From assembly GCF_014279835.1 (NCBI RefSeq), contig NZ_CP047942.1, positions 1,426,001-1,490,000 on the forward strand: 64,000 nucleotides of DNA, in the 5' to 3' direction. How positions within the stretch are numbered: position 1 is the stretch's first letter; every line of letters starts with the position of its first letter. Below the pieces are notes generated by a model. It worked only from the letters and a program-made list of their open reading frames with translations, ran no database searches and was not told the origin of the DNA. This document shows positions 36,918 to 44,860 of the stretch, in pieces. A program made the translations under genes and the position numbers. The stretch comes from Synechococcus sp. MVIR-18-1. GTDB lineage: Bacteria; Cyanobacteriota; Cyanobacteriia; PCC-6307; Cyanobiaceae.

Positions 36918-37208
36918 TTACGACTTGGAGCCGAGGTCTTCAAGCTGACGACGGACATCAGAGATAGCTGAATTGAGCTGCTCAACGCGATGTTCCAGTT
37001 GATCGTCACGATCGGCGTATTGATTGGCCTCAAAGGCCTCACTGCCGTCTTGCATCCTTGGCGCATAGAGCATGGAGCGCTGACGCTTGATCCGCTGACG
37101 CCGTTCTGCTTCGGTGAGCAGCCACCAACCCACACCTGCTGCCCCAATAAGGGCTCCGCTCAGGAGTGTGAAGAGTGTTCCTGAGGTGGATTCTTGCTGC
37201 CTGCTCAT
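36918..37208 (-). CDS. Membrane-anchored coiled-coil hypothetical protein
   Basis: A 96-residue protein: a short polar N-terminus, one hydrophobic helix (about residues 11-30, [20 protein letters not shown]) and a charged tail with arginine-rich then heptad-like helices ([16 protein letters not shown]), probably a coiled coil. The tail is soluble. It lies between ilvD and the UPRTase-like gene on the same strand. The function is unknown. Confidence 0.7.
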   Translation of the reverse strand: MSRQQESTSGTLFTLLSGALIGAAGVGWWLLTEAERRQRIKRQRSMLYAPRMQDGSEAFEANQYADRDDQLEHRVEQLNSAISDVRRQLEDLGSKS

Positions 37209-37232
37209 CGCCGCCGATGGATTTTTTCAAGC

Positions 37233-37850
37233 CTAGGTCGAGGGAGCTGTTCTGATTTGCAGCCTTTGAGATGTGTTGCCAATCCCTGGAGAAATCTGCC
37301 CATCTGCATTGAGTTCTTCATCAATGCAGGCGGTGTGGATGGTGAGTTCGGGGAATGTTTCACCCAGTCGTTTGAGCCCAGGGCTGGCTGTTAAGGCTGA
37401 AATCACACGAAGCCTTCGACTCTCAACACCTTTTGAGACAAGCTCCTCCATCAGCCCGACAAGCTCTTCCCCATCACTGATTTGATCGATCAGCAAAACC
37501 AGCCCAGCGTTGGCTTCAATCGTTTCAGGCAAACCACCCAGGCAGAGCTCTGCGTGGGGCAGCACTTGCCTAGCCCCTTCCCAGAGCATCAACCCGCCAG
37601 GGAGAGAAGGCACAGCAAGCAAGGGAACACCCGTTTCAATCACAGTTCCTTCCGTGAGCTCTAGGGCGGTTTGCACCTCTTCGCGGCGATGGGGGAGCCA
37701 ATCCCTCAAGGCCTCATAGGTGAGCCAACGTCCCAACTCCTCAAGCGCTGTTCGGTACAGCGACGGCGGGGTCCCGGCATGGCGCAACATCGTGAGCCAG
37801 TGAGCAATCAGTGGATGGGGGGGAACAATCACCCTCAAGGTTTTGGCCAT
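37233..37850 (-). CDS. UPRTase-like protein with altered PRPP loop
   Basis: A 205-residue protein related to uracil phosphoribosyltransferase (Upp). The C-terminal uracil-side segment is recognisable (TACIDEELNADGQISPGIGN), as is LRVISALTASPGLKRL. However, the PRPP-binding loop that should read DPMLATGGS is instead LLIDQISDGEELV (about residues 128-140), so the glycine/threonine phosphate cradle is missing. Catalysis as a normal UPRTase is doubtful. ATG 37850 is used; the frame to 37964 adds an unlike leader. It is divergent from the pentapeptide gene (84-bp gap). Confidence 0.75.
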   Translation of the reverse strand: MAKTLRVIVPPHPLIAHWLTMLRHAGTPPSLYRTALEELGRWLTYEALRDWLPHRREEVQTALELTEGTVIETGVPLLAVPSLPGGLMLWEGARQVLPHAELCLGGLPETIEANAGLVLLIDQISDGEELVGLMEELVSKGVESRRLRVISALTASPGLKRLGETFPELTIHTACIDEELNADGQISPGIGNTSQRLQIRTAPST

Positions 37851-37934
37851 GGCACGTAGCTGGGCAGCTGTCTGCCATAACGTGAAAGTTAAGTTACGGC
37901 AGCTGCAACCTGATGCCGGCTGCATCCTTCTCTG

Positions 37935-38453
37935 ATGCCCCTTCCCGATTTGTTCCACAAGCACCTGTTACCCGTTCTGTTCGGGGTGCTTCTTGCGTCG
38001 AGCTTGATCTCCCTTCCTCATCCTGTTCAGGCCATTACCGCCCCTGAATTACGTGGTCAGTTCGCGGTGCAAGACATCAGCAACGACATGCATGGCCGGG
38101 ATTTAAAAGAAAAAGAATTTTTAAAAGCTGATCTCCGCGGTGTTGATCTCAGTGAAACCGACCTGCGCGGAGCTGTGATCAACACCTCTCAACTACAGGG
38201 AGCTGATCTTCATGGAGCCAACCTTGAAGATGTGGTGGCGTTCTCAAGCCGATTTGATGAAACCGATCTAAGCGACGCAAACTTCACAAACGCAATGCTG
38301 ATGCAAAGCCGCTTTGTGGATGCGCGCATTGAGGGAACGGATTTCACCAACGCCGTGATCGATCTCACTCAGATGAAGGCTTTATGCGGTCGTGCCAGTG
38401 GCGTGAATAGTGTGAGCGGCGTGAGCACCCGCGAAAGCCTGGGGTGCCGCTGA
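37935..38453 (+). CDS. Exported pentapeptide-repeat protein
   Basis: A 172-residue protein. A signal peptide spans about residues 1-33 (hydrophobic core LLPVLFGVLLASSLISL, ending PVQA). About 10 pentapeptide units of the A(D/N)LxG type follow (DLRGVDLSETDLRGA and further), forming a right-handed quadrilateral beta helix. The C-terminus has two Cys (LCGRAS and LGCR), probably a disulfide. It resembles lumenal pentapeptide proteins of thylakoids. Its stop shares a base with the CobW start (TGATG). Confidence 0.88.
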   Translation: MPLPDLFHKHLLPVLFGVLLASSLISLPHPVQAITAPELRGQFAVQDISNDMHGRDLKEKEFLKADLRGVDLSETDLRGAVINTSQLQGADLHGANLEDVVAFSSRFDETDLSDANFTNAMLMQSRFVDARIEGTDFTNAVIDLTQMKALCGRASGVNSVSGVSTRESLGCR

Positions 38454-39526
38454 TGTCTGAACGCCTTCCCGTCACCGTGATTACCGGCTTTCTTGGAGCC
38501 GGGAAAACAACGCTGTTGCGCCATCTCTTGATCAACAGCGGCCAACGCCTCGCCGTGATGGTCAACGAATTCGGAACCGTGGGCCTGGATGGCGATCTCA
38601 TCCGAAGCTGCGGCTTCTGCCCAGAGGATGAAATCGAGGGGCGTCTCGTTGAACTGAACAACGGGTGCCTCTGCTGCACCGTGCAGGACGATTTTCTACC
38701 CACGATGGAAACGCTGCTCGCTCGCGCTGATCAGCTCGATGGAATTGTTGTTGAAACCAGTGGTTTAGCTCTTCCAAGACCCCTACTTCAGGCCCTCGAA
38801 TGGCCCGCAATCCGGGCCCGGGTGCACGTGAACGGTGTTGTCACTGTTGTGGATGGGGAAGCCCTGAACAACGGAAGTCCTGTGGGAGATACGGAGGCGT
38901 TGGAGCGGCAACGACAGGAGGATCCAAGCCTCGACCACCTCACGGCCATTGATGAATTGTTCGCCGATCAACTTCAATCCGCTGACCTCGTATTAGTTAG
39001 CCGTTCAGATTGCTTAGAGCCCACCGAGCTGGACAAGATCCAGCAATCACTGGTCGCCAAGATCCGAACCGGTACAACAGTGATCCCCATGACTCGCGGC
39101 CAAGTCGACCCGAGTTTGCTGCTGGGAGTGGAGCGTGAGACGTCTGCCAATCACGAGCATCATGAGCACGATCACCATGACCATGACCATGATGCGCATG
39201 ATCACCACGATCACACGCATTTAGATGTTGTGGGCGGCAATGTTCGGTTTGAAGGTGTGATTCAACGGTCAGATTTTGAACGGATCCTTCCTGCATTTGT
39301 GACTGAACATCAGGTGGTACGCCTAAAAGGACGGGTCTGGTTACCTGGCAAATCCCTTCCTCTGCAAGTGCAAATGGTTGGACCCCGCTTAGAGACTTGG
39401 TTTGAAGCTGCTCCTGACCAGGCCTGGACTCCCGAAAGCCGCTCAGGAGTGGATCTGGTTGTGATTGGATTTGATCCAACTGCCTCTGAAAAACTCACAA
39501 CCCTCCTGCTTGCTTCGGCTGCTTAA
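38453..39526 (+). CDS. CobW/G3E-family GTPase metallochaperone
   Basis: A 357-residue G3E GTPase. The P-loop is TGFLGAGKTTLLRHL, the metal-site motif is NNGCLCCTV (CxCC), and the G3-like ETSGLALP is intact. A histidine/aspartate-rich stretch (HEHHEHDHHDHDHDAHDHHD) before the C-terminal domain suggests storage or delivery of Zn, Co or Ni. The C-terminal CobW domain shows VTEHQVVRLKGRVWLPG. The ATG overlaps the pentapeptide gene stop by one base. Which metal is served is not clear from the sequence; zinc is common for this type. Confidence 0.92.
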   Translation: MSERLPVTVITGFLGAGKTTLLRHLLINSGQRLAVMVNEFGTVGLDGDLIRSCGFCPEDEIEGRLVELNNGCLCCTVQDDFLPTMETLLARADQLDGIVVETSGLALPRPLLQALEWPAIRARVHVNGVVTVVDGEALNNGSPVGDTEALERQRQEDPSLDHLTAIDELFADQLQSADLVLVSRSDCLEPTELDKIQQSLVAKIRTGTTVIPMTRGQVDPSLLLGVERETSANHEHHEHDHHDHDHDAHDHHDHTHLDVVGGNVRFEGVIQRSDFERILPAFVTEHQVVRLKGRVWLPGKSLPLQVQMVGPRLETWFEAAPDQAWTPESRSGVDLVVIGFDPTASEKLTTLLLASAA

Positions 39527-39631
39527 GGTAATGAGTGAAAGAAAATTCTCTCAGTGATTGAGCCATTGCAAGACTACTTTTTAACGAATTAATTAATTTA
39601 AACTTAGCTAGCTATAACTATAAACAAGTAC

Positions 39632-39655
39632 AGCTTTGACTCGAAAGTCAAAGCT
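39632..39655. terminator. Hairpin between convergent genes
   Basis: A perfect 10-bp stem AGCTTTGACT/AGTCAAAGCT with a CGAA loop lies between cobW (rightward) and the L,D-transpeptidase gene (leftward). No good T-tract follows on either strand. It probably acts as a bidirectional end point, but this is inferred. Confidence 0.5.
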
Positions 39656-39671
39656 AATTGAGTCCATTTCT

Positions 39672-40304
39672 TTAGTCTTCAACAACCAATAAGCGCACAT
39701 CACTGGCTTGAATCAACTGAGATAGTTCGAGTAAGTCATGTTCATGAATCAGTCCAATACATCCCAAGGTGCCGCTATTTCCATTGAGACCCACGCTTGG
39801 GTCTTGATGGATCCCAAGCACCCTTCGGCCTGTAATGAAGGTCGGTTCGATGCCGATCCAAACCGGACCTAGTTCTGGATAAGCACCTTTGGCAAGAGGC
39901 TCCACTGGCCCAAGGGTGTAACTACCTGTCGGCAGGGGAGCCTTACTGCCCATCTGATCACGGTCCGCATCCTGGCGATGGGCTCGACCGCTAACTGCAT
40001 CGAAATGACGCGCCGGTTCTCCAGGAATCTCAAGCCGCAAGTCCCAGATGGGATCTCCTGTGGAACGAATCTGTCTCTTAGTGCGGTTAAGGACGAGCTG
40101 AGGCTCAGGATCCGGGATGCTGATCGGAGGCTCAAGAATCGCTAAGAGCCTTGAACTGACCTCAACAGGTTGGGGGATGTTCGGCACAAATTCGTTGGCC
40201 TGACTTGGGGCGCTGAATTCGAGACCTGCGCAGACAGCACTGAGGAGCAACACGGAAGGCGTCGCTTTGCTTGCCAGCAACTGCAAGGGCGCAGACAGAA
40301 CCAT
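39672..40304 (-). CDS. L,D-transpeptidase (YkuD domain)
   Basis: A 210-residue exported YkuD-family enzyme that forms 3-3 peptidoglycan crosslinks or attaches proteins. The N-terminus is hydrophobic (residues about 7-36, ending APSQA). The catalytic region reads GIHQDPSVGLNGNSGTLGCI, the H...(S/G)xxGC pattern, with the nucleophile Cys about 30 residues before the C-terminus. The domain is somewhat short. It is a lone leftward gene converging on cobW. Confidence 0.85.
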   Translation of the reverse strand: MVLSAPLQLLASKATPSVLLLSAVCAGLEFSAPSQANEFVPNIPQPVEVSSRLLAILEPPISIPDPEPQLVLNRTKRQIRSTGDPIWDLRLEIPGEPARHFDAVSGRAHRQDADRDQMGSKAPLPTGSYTLGPVEPLAKGAYPELGPVWIGIEPTFITGRRVLGIHQDPSVGLNGNSGTLGCIGLIHEHDLLELSQLIQASDVRLLVVED

Positions 40305-40383
40305 CCGAAGCGATCAAAAGCGATCTTGTCTTAAGGGGTTTATTTATTGTTTTTGGAAAAAATAAACGGTTGTTCAGCTGGCC

Positions 40384-40962
40384 CTAATCCTGGCGCCAAT
40401 CCAAGCCAGGAAGACCGGGAAGGATTGCTGGGGTATTGGAGCGATACGTCAAATAGTCGGGATGGACTCTGCAGAGGCGCTTTTCTTCTCGATGAGCCTT
40501 GCCATTGAGCACCGCAACCAAGATCAATAACAGCGCCAGGTGAAGCAGGCTTCCCTTGGCAAGGACCACACCAACGGAGCAAATCAAAACAGCTCGATAG
40601 AGAGGGTGCCGGCAATGGCGATACACCCCTGTGGTGATCAAAACGGCATTGGGCTTTGGATCAGGTAAAGGGGAAAGGCTGGGGCCTAAAGCCAGAAAAC
40701 CCTGCAAGGCCAAGCCAAGCCCAACAGCAAACACCATCAACCCCGTGACATGAAGCACAACAGGCCAACTCCAAGCCTGGAGGAGCTCAGAGGGCCAGGT
40801 CGGAAGGATATGAGCGCAGATCAGAACCACTTGAGCCAACAACCACCACTCACCCTTTTGATTGTTGAGCAATCCTGACCAGCTCAGACCCCAACCCTGA
40901 AAACTCTCACGCCAATCGCCCTGCTGCCTTGGCTCCTTGAACGGAAGACCTTTGTTGTCCAT
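40384..40962 (-). CDS. Integral membrane methyltransferase-like protein (ICMT/PEMT type)
   Basis: A 192-residue protein with about four hydrophobic helices. It has the isoprenylcysteine methyltransferase-like signature GVYRHCRHPLYRAV followed, near the end, by REEKRLCRVHPDYLTYRSNT (E-E and Y around the SAM site). Substrates of bacterial members are lipids or isoprenoid thiols. A weakly hydrophobic domain starts after a polar N-terminus of about 35 residues. It is 15 bases downstream of the next secreted-protein gene, on the same strand. Confidence 0.8.
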   Translation of the reverse strand: MDNKGLPFKEPRQQGDWRESFQGWGLSWSGLLNNQKGEWWLLAQVVLICAHILPTWPSELLQAWSWPVVLHVTGLMVFAVGLGLALQGFLALGPSLSPLPDPKPNAVLITTGVYRHCRHPLYRAVLICSVGVVLAKGSLLHLALLLILVAVLNGKAHREEKRLCRVHPDYLTYRSNTPAILPGLPGLDWRQD

Positions 40963-40977
40963 GGTGATCTGCAGGGG

Positions 40978-41322
40978 TTAGTCCATCGGCAGGTCGCCTC
41001 GAGCGCAGACCTCACCCCAGCAAAGCGCACCCTCCTCACTCCAACTGGCCTGAACACGATTCCAAGCAGAGCGTTCATTCATCCGCATCCGCATCAAACC
41101 GCTGCCGTCATGCTCAAACTGAATTCTGTGAGCATTGAATGCCAAATTCCAACGGCTGCCCACCGGATCGGCCACAAAACGGCATGGCTCCCAAGCCTCA
41201 TGGCTCCAGCGACACTCCACATCAACGGCCACCGGCTCAGCCTGTGCGAGCTGCGCGAAGCCAGGGGCGATCAGCAGAAGTGGTGTGATCAACCTGATTG
41301 TGAATCCGATGGATTGGATCAC
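40978..41322 (-). CDS. Secreted hypothetical protein
   Basis: A 114-residue protein with an N-terminal signal peptide (about residues 1-28, SIGFTIRLITPLLLIAPGFA, then QLAQAEP). The mature part has four cysteines (CRW, PCR, LCW and VCA) and is predominantly beta-rich. The mature C-terminus ends GDLPMD. It is upstream of the membrane methyltransferase gene. Divergent from purS (101-bp gap). The family is unknown. Confidence 0.6.
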   Translation of the reverse strand: MIQSIGFTIRLITPLLLIAPGFAQLAQAEPVAVDVECRWSHEAWEPCRFVADPVGSRWNLAFNAHRIQFEHDGSGLMRMRMNERSAWNRVQASWSEEGALCWGEVCARGDLPMD

Positions 41323-41423
41323 AGAAAAAGGACATGGAGACGTGGTCTGTTTTCAACGTGAATAGAAAGCGCCTGGAACGGGACTGCGGCCTGCGAAGAT
41401 TTAACAATTCCTGCTCCGAGCCC

Positions 41424-41678
41424 GTGCCGCGTTATCAAGCTCGTGTTCTGGTGCATCTGCGCCCTTCTGTCCTCGATCCAGCCGGTGAGGCCACGCGTTC
41501 AGCTGCCAGCCGATTAGGGGTGGAAGGCATCGAACGCCTACGCATCGGCAAGGCGGTCGAGCTGGAGCTGGAGGCGTCTGACGAAGCTGATGCGCGCCAA
41601 CAGGTTGAACTGTTGAGTGATCGACTCCTGGCCAACCCTGTGATTGAAAACTGGACCCTGGAACTCAAGTTGTCATGA
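41424..41678 (+). CDS. purS: Phosphoribosylformylglycinamidine synthase subunit PurS
   Basis: An 84-residue small subunit of the FGAM synthase (PurS/PurQ/PurL) complex, which delivers ammonia in purine synthesis. It shows [20 protein letters not shown] and the beta-alpha repeat [20 protein letters not shown]. The GTG at 41424 gives the typical length; the longer frame from ATG 41334 adds 30 unlike residues. It overlaps purQ by ATGA. Confidence 0.93.
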   Translation: MPRYQARVLVHLRPSVLDPAGEATRSAASRLGVEGIERLRIGKAVELELEASDEADARQQVELLSDRLLANPVIENWTLELKLS

Positions 41679-42334
41679 GCATTGGTGTTGTTGTCTTTCC
41701 TGGTTCCAATTGCGACCGGGATGTTCGTTGGGCGACGCAGGGATGCCTTGGCATGCAAACCCGTTACCTCTGGCATGAGGAGACAGATCTCAGCGGCTTA
41801 GATGCTGTAGTCCTACCCGGAGGCTTTAGTTATGGCGACTATTTGCGTTGCGGAGCCATCGCCAGGTTTGCCCCAGTGCTGGAATCCCTGATCGATTTCG
41901 CGAACAAAGGCGGGCGGGTGCTGGGCATCTGCAATGGATTTCAGGTGCTCACTGAACTCGGCTTATTGCCAGGAGCACTCACGCGCAATAGCGGTCTTCA
42001 TTTCATCTGCGAAGACACCCCACTCAATGTGGTGAGTGCGCGCACCCCCTGGCTCTCTCACTTAACAGCCGGAAGTGAGCTCCAACTGCCAATTGCCCAT
42101 GGAGAAGGCCGTTATCAATGCAGCGAAGACACACTAAAAGCGCTTCAAGATAAAGACAGCATCGCACTGAAATACAACAGCAATCCCAATAGCTCCATTG
42201 CCGACATTGCCGGCATCACGAATCCAGCTGGCAATGTGCTCGGTTTGATGCCCCATCCTGAACGGGCTTGTGATCCAGTCACTGGATGCACCGATGGACG
42301 GAAATTGATTGAAGCTCTGATCCAGTCATCATGA
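41675..42334 (+). CDS. purQ: Phosphoribosylformylglycinamidine synthase subunit PurQ
   Basis: A 219-residue class I glutamine amidotransferase subunit. The nucleophile is in [19 protein letters not shown]; the H-E pair is in [18 protein letters not shown] and [15 protein letters not shown] are conserved. It works with PurS and PurL (not in the window). The start codon lies within the purS stop. Confidence 0.96.
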   Translation: MSIGVVVFPGSNCDRDVRWATQGCLGMQTRYLWHEETDLSGLDAVVLPGGFSYGDYLRCGAIARFAPVLESLIDFANKGGRVLGICNGFQVLTELGLLPGALTRNSGLHFICEDTPLNVVSARTPWLSHLTAGSELQLPIAHGEGRYQCSEDTLKALQDKDSIALKYNSNPNSSIADIAGITNPAGNVLGLMPHPERACDPVTGCTDGRKLIEALIQSS

Positions 42335-42624
42335 CCTGTCCTTATTAGTTTTGAGACAAGACCGGAAGATCGAGAACATCAGCTGATCAACATTTACTGA
42401 AGTAAATTCAACCATTGAACATATTCACTGAGCCAATAAAGCAGGACTTTATCCAGTAGATACTGGCGACAGGGCCTCTAAAAAACATAAACTATACCTA
42501 ACTCCATACATTAATACAAACCTCTCTATTGCAATTTATGTTCTAAATGGGTTTTCAGGAATCACTTAAAGCTTTAACCCGCTCGAATTGGCAGACTAAA
42601 GCTCATTAGAGTTGAAGCTCTTTA
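42335..42624. other. AT-rich spacer between purQ and ldcA-like gene
   Basis: 290 bases with a small TTTACTGAAGTAAA palindrome near 42395-42415. No coding frame, tRNA or terminator is convincing. The promoter for the gene at 42625 probably lies here. Confidence 0.4.
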
Positions 42625-43605
42625 ATGCATCGTCGATCATTTTTAACGTTGGGAGTCCCAACGGCCGTAGCAATAGCCGTTTCATCATCCGCTAGTGGTT
42701 TAGCGGCATCGACTCAAAAGAACTCCACTCTTCACTCGTTACAAAAGGGCTCAAGGCTTCGAGCCGTTAATGCCGGAACTTGGCTCGATCCGGAAACAGA
42801 CTTTGGCCCGTTGGTGGAACGCTGTGAAGCTGAGGGTTGGACCTTAGAAGTCCCAGAATCAGTAAAACGCCAATGGCGATGGTTTTCAGGAACCGATCAG
42901 CAACGAGCGGATGATCTTGAGCGTGCCTGGAACAATCCTTCCCTGGATGGTCTGATTTATGTCGGTGCTGGCTGGGGAGGCGCCAGGGTGTTAGAAGCTG
43001 GCTTTCGCTTCCCCAAGCGATCGCTCTGGACCCTGGGGTTTTCTGACACCAGCTCGATGCTGATGGCGCAATGGTCAGCTGGCTTGCAGGGCGCCATCCA
43101 CGGATCCACCGCGGGACCTGATCCACAATGGGAACGGACGGTCCGCCTCCTGAAAGGGGAACTGGTCGCCCCTCTGCAGGGGCGTGCGGTTCGCGCCGGG
43201 GTGGCCAGAGGTCCGCTCGTGGTGACCAATCTCACGGTTGCGACCCATTTGATTGGGACACCCTGGTTCCCTGATCTACGCGGATCCATCCTGGTGCTGG
43301 AAGATGTTGGAGAGGCTCCCTACAGAGTGGATCGCATGCTGACGCAGTGGCGCAGCTCTGGCGTGCTCCGTGGCCTTGCTGGGGTAGCAACGGGACGATT
43401 CAGCTGGAAAGGGGAGGTCGAACCAGGTGATTTTTCAATGGATGGGATCCTCGAGGAGCGACTCTCTGATCTAGGCATCCCCTTGGTCATGAATCTGCCC
43501 CTTGGGCATGGACTTCCCAACATGGCTCTCCCCCTTGGTGCAGCAGCAACACTCGACGCCAATCAAGGAACGCTGAAACTCATTCCTGATCGAGCACATG
43601 AATGA
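42625..43605 (+). CDS. ldcA: LD-carboxypeptidase (S66) with twin-arginine signal
   Basis: A 326-residue S66 peptidase that would cleave the L,D-bond to the terminal D-Ala in peptidoglycan tetrapeptides. Ser in LGFSDTSSML, Glu in LVLEDVGEAPYRVD and His in NLPLGHGLPNMALPLG form the Ser-Glu-His triad. The N-terminus is MHRRSFLTLGVPTAVAIAV, a textbook twin-arginine (RRSFL) signal with A-rich h-region, so a folded export is expected. Homologues in other bacteria are mostly cytoplasmic. It is convergent with fba, separated by a terminator. Confidence 0.88.
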   Translation: MHRRSFLTLGVPTAVAIAVSSSASGLAASTQKNSTLHSLQKGSRLRAVNAGTWLDPETDFGPLVERCEAEGWTLEVPESVKRQWRWFSGTDQQRADDLERAWNNPSLDGLIYVGAGWGGARVLEAGFRFPKRSLWTLGFSDTSSMLMAQWSAGLQGAIHGSTAGPDPQWERTVRLLKGELVAPLQGRAVRAGVARGPLVVTNLTVATHLIGTPWFPDLRGSILVLEDVGEAPYRVDRMLTQWRSSGVLRGLAGVATGRFSWKGEVEPGDFSMDGILEERLSDLGIPLVMNLPLGHGLPNMALPLGAAATLDANQGTLKLIPDRAHE

Positions 43606-43612
43606 AGCCATC

Positions 43613-43636
43613 AAAAAAGGGGGCTGATGCCCCCCC
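43613..43636 (-). terminator. Intrinsic terminator of fba
   Basis: Stem GGGGGC/GCCCCC with a TGAT loop (ATCA in the leftward RNA), followed leftward by six T (A-run 43613-43618). It ends the leftward fba transcript 25 bases beyond its stop. Confidence 0.9.
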
Positions 43637-43660
43637 GATTGGTTGGTTTTGACCGAATAA

Positions 43661-44734
43661 TCAGGCAGCAACTGCTGTCTTGGGGTCAAGGGTGCCTTTT
43701 GCATAAAGGCCGGAATAGAAGTTGATGTCGCGCTGCTTGATCTTGCTGGCGTTACCCGCAGCCCAGAACTGCTGGAAGCGATCCAAACAAACCTGCTTCA
43801 TGTACTTACGAGCCGGCTTGTTGAAGTGCCGAGGGTCGAAGTTGGCAGGATCAGCCATGGCTGCTTCTCTTACGGCAGCCGTGAAAGCCAAACGGCAGTC
43901 GGTATCGATGTTCACTTTGCGAACACCATTACGGATGCCTTCCTGAATTTCTTCCACGGGAACGCCGTAGGTCTCAGGAATCGCGCCGCCGTACTTGTTG
44001 ATCATTGCCAACCATTCCTGGGGAACGGAGGAGGAGCCATGCATCACCAGGTGGGTGTTGGGGATGACTTTGTGAATTTCAGCGATGCGGCTGATAGCCA
44101 GCACTTCACCCGTGGGCTTGCGGGTGAACTTATAAGCACCGTGGCTGGTACCGATAGCGATAGCCAGGGCATCAACCTTGGTCTTGGCCACAAAATCAGC
44201 AGCTTCAGCAGGATCGGTTAGCAACTGATCCTTAGAGAGCTCACCTTCGAAACCATGGCCGTCCTCGGCTTCGCCTTTACCGGTTTCAAGGGAACCAAGG
44301 CAACCCAGTTCACCTTCAACGCTCACGCCGATGGCATGGGCAACGTCCACCACTTCCTTGGTGACGTTGACGTTGTAGTCGTAACTCGCAGGAGTCTTGG
44401 CATCAGCCTCAAGAGAGCCGTCCATCATCACGGAGGTAAAACCGTTAGCCGCCGCTCCGAAGCATGTTGCGGGGCTATTGCCATGGTCCTGGTGCATCAC
44501 GACAGGGATGTCGGGATAGGTCTCAACAGCCGCCAGGATCAAATGACGCAAGAAATTCTCGCCTGCATAAGCACGAGCTCCACGTGATGCCTGCAGGATC
44601 ACAGGAGAGTCAGTCTCGTGAGCCGCCTCCATGATCGACTGCACCTGCTCAAGATTGTTGACGTTGAAAGCAGGGATGCCGTAGCCGTTTTCCGCGGCAT
44701 GGTCGAGCAGAAGTCGAAGCGGAACGAGCGCCAT
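43661..44734 (-). CDS. fba: Fructose-bisphosphate aldolase, class II
   Basis: A 357-residue zinc-dependent class II aldolase. Its motifs are [33 protein letters not shown] (HxDH zinc/catalytic area), [16 protein letters not shown] (E-G-E-L-G-x-(L/I)), the glycine loop [10 protein letters not shown] and [18 protein letters not shown]. It serves the Calvin cycle, glycolysis and sedoheptulose-1,7-bisphosphate formation. It has its own promoter region with two palindromes, next to the unrelated class I enzyme gene. Confidence 0.96.
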   Translation of the reverse strand: MALVPLRLLLDHAAENGYGIPAFNVNNLEQVQSIMEAAHETDSPVILQASRGARAYAGENFLRHLILAAVETYPDIPVVMHQDHGNSPATCFGAAANGFTSVMMDGSLEADAKTPASYDYNVNVTKEVVDVAHAIGVSVEGELGCLGSLETGKGEAEDGHGFEGELSKDQLLTDPAEAADFVAKTKVDALAIAIGTSHGAYKFTRKPTGEVLAISRIAEIHKVIPNTHLVMHGSSSVPQEWLAMINKYGGAIPETYGVPVEEIQEGIRNGVRKVNIDTDCRLAFTAAVREAAMADPANFDPRHFNKPARKYMKQVCLDRFQQFWAAGNASKIKQRDINFYSGLYAKGTLDPKTAVAA

Positions 44735-44760
44735 AGTGAAGTCCTAACGAAGGCAGATAA

Positions 44761-44776
44761 ACGGACATGTGTCCGT
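44761..44776. promoter_or_regulatory. Palindrome upstream of fba
   Basis: ACGGACA-TG-TGTCCGT is a 7+7 inverted repeat with a 2-base centre, starting 27 bases upstream of the fba ATG. It is the right size for a dimeric regulator site or a short leader hairpin. Confidence 0.5.
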
Positions 44777-44798
44777 AGCCGCGCGACTTTACAGTTGA

Positions 44799-44817
44799 GT
44801 CGTGTGAATGTCACGAC
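44799..44817. promoter_or_regulatory. Second inverted repeat upstream of fba
   Basis: GTCGTG and CACGAC flank a 7-base centre, 65-83 bases upstream of the fba ATG. It differs in sequence from the nearer palindrome. It may be an operator; the evidence is only its symmetry and position. Confidence 0.4.
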
Positions 44818-44860
44818 ACTCCGTGGCAGAAAGCACGCCGGAATGTCAGCAAATGATGGG

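Noticed and set aside
40339-40374. GTTTATTT...AAATAAAC inverted repeat near the L,D-transpeptidase start
   Set aside because: Only A-T pairs apart from the ends, long loop; too weak to call a terminator.
42335-42624. Possible RNA gene in the purQ-ldcA spacer
   Set aside because: No cloverleaf, no recognisable conserved RNA motif and no terminator; left as spacer.
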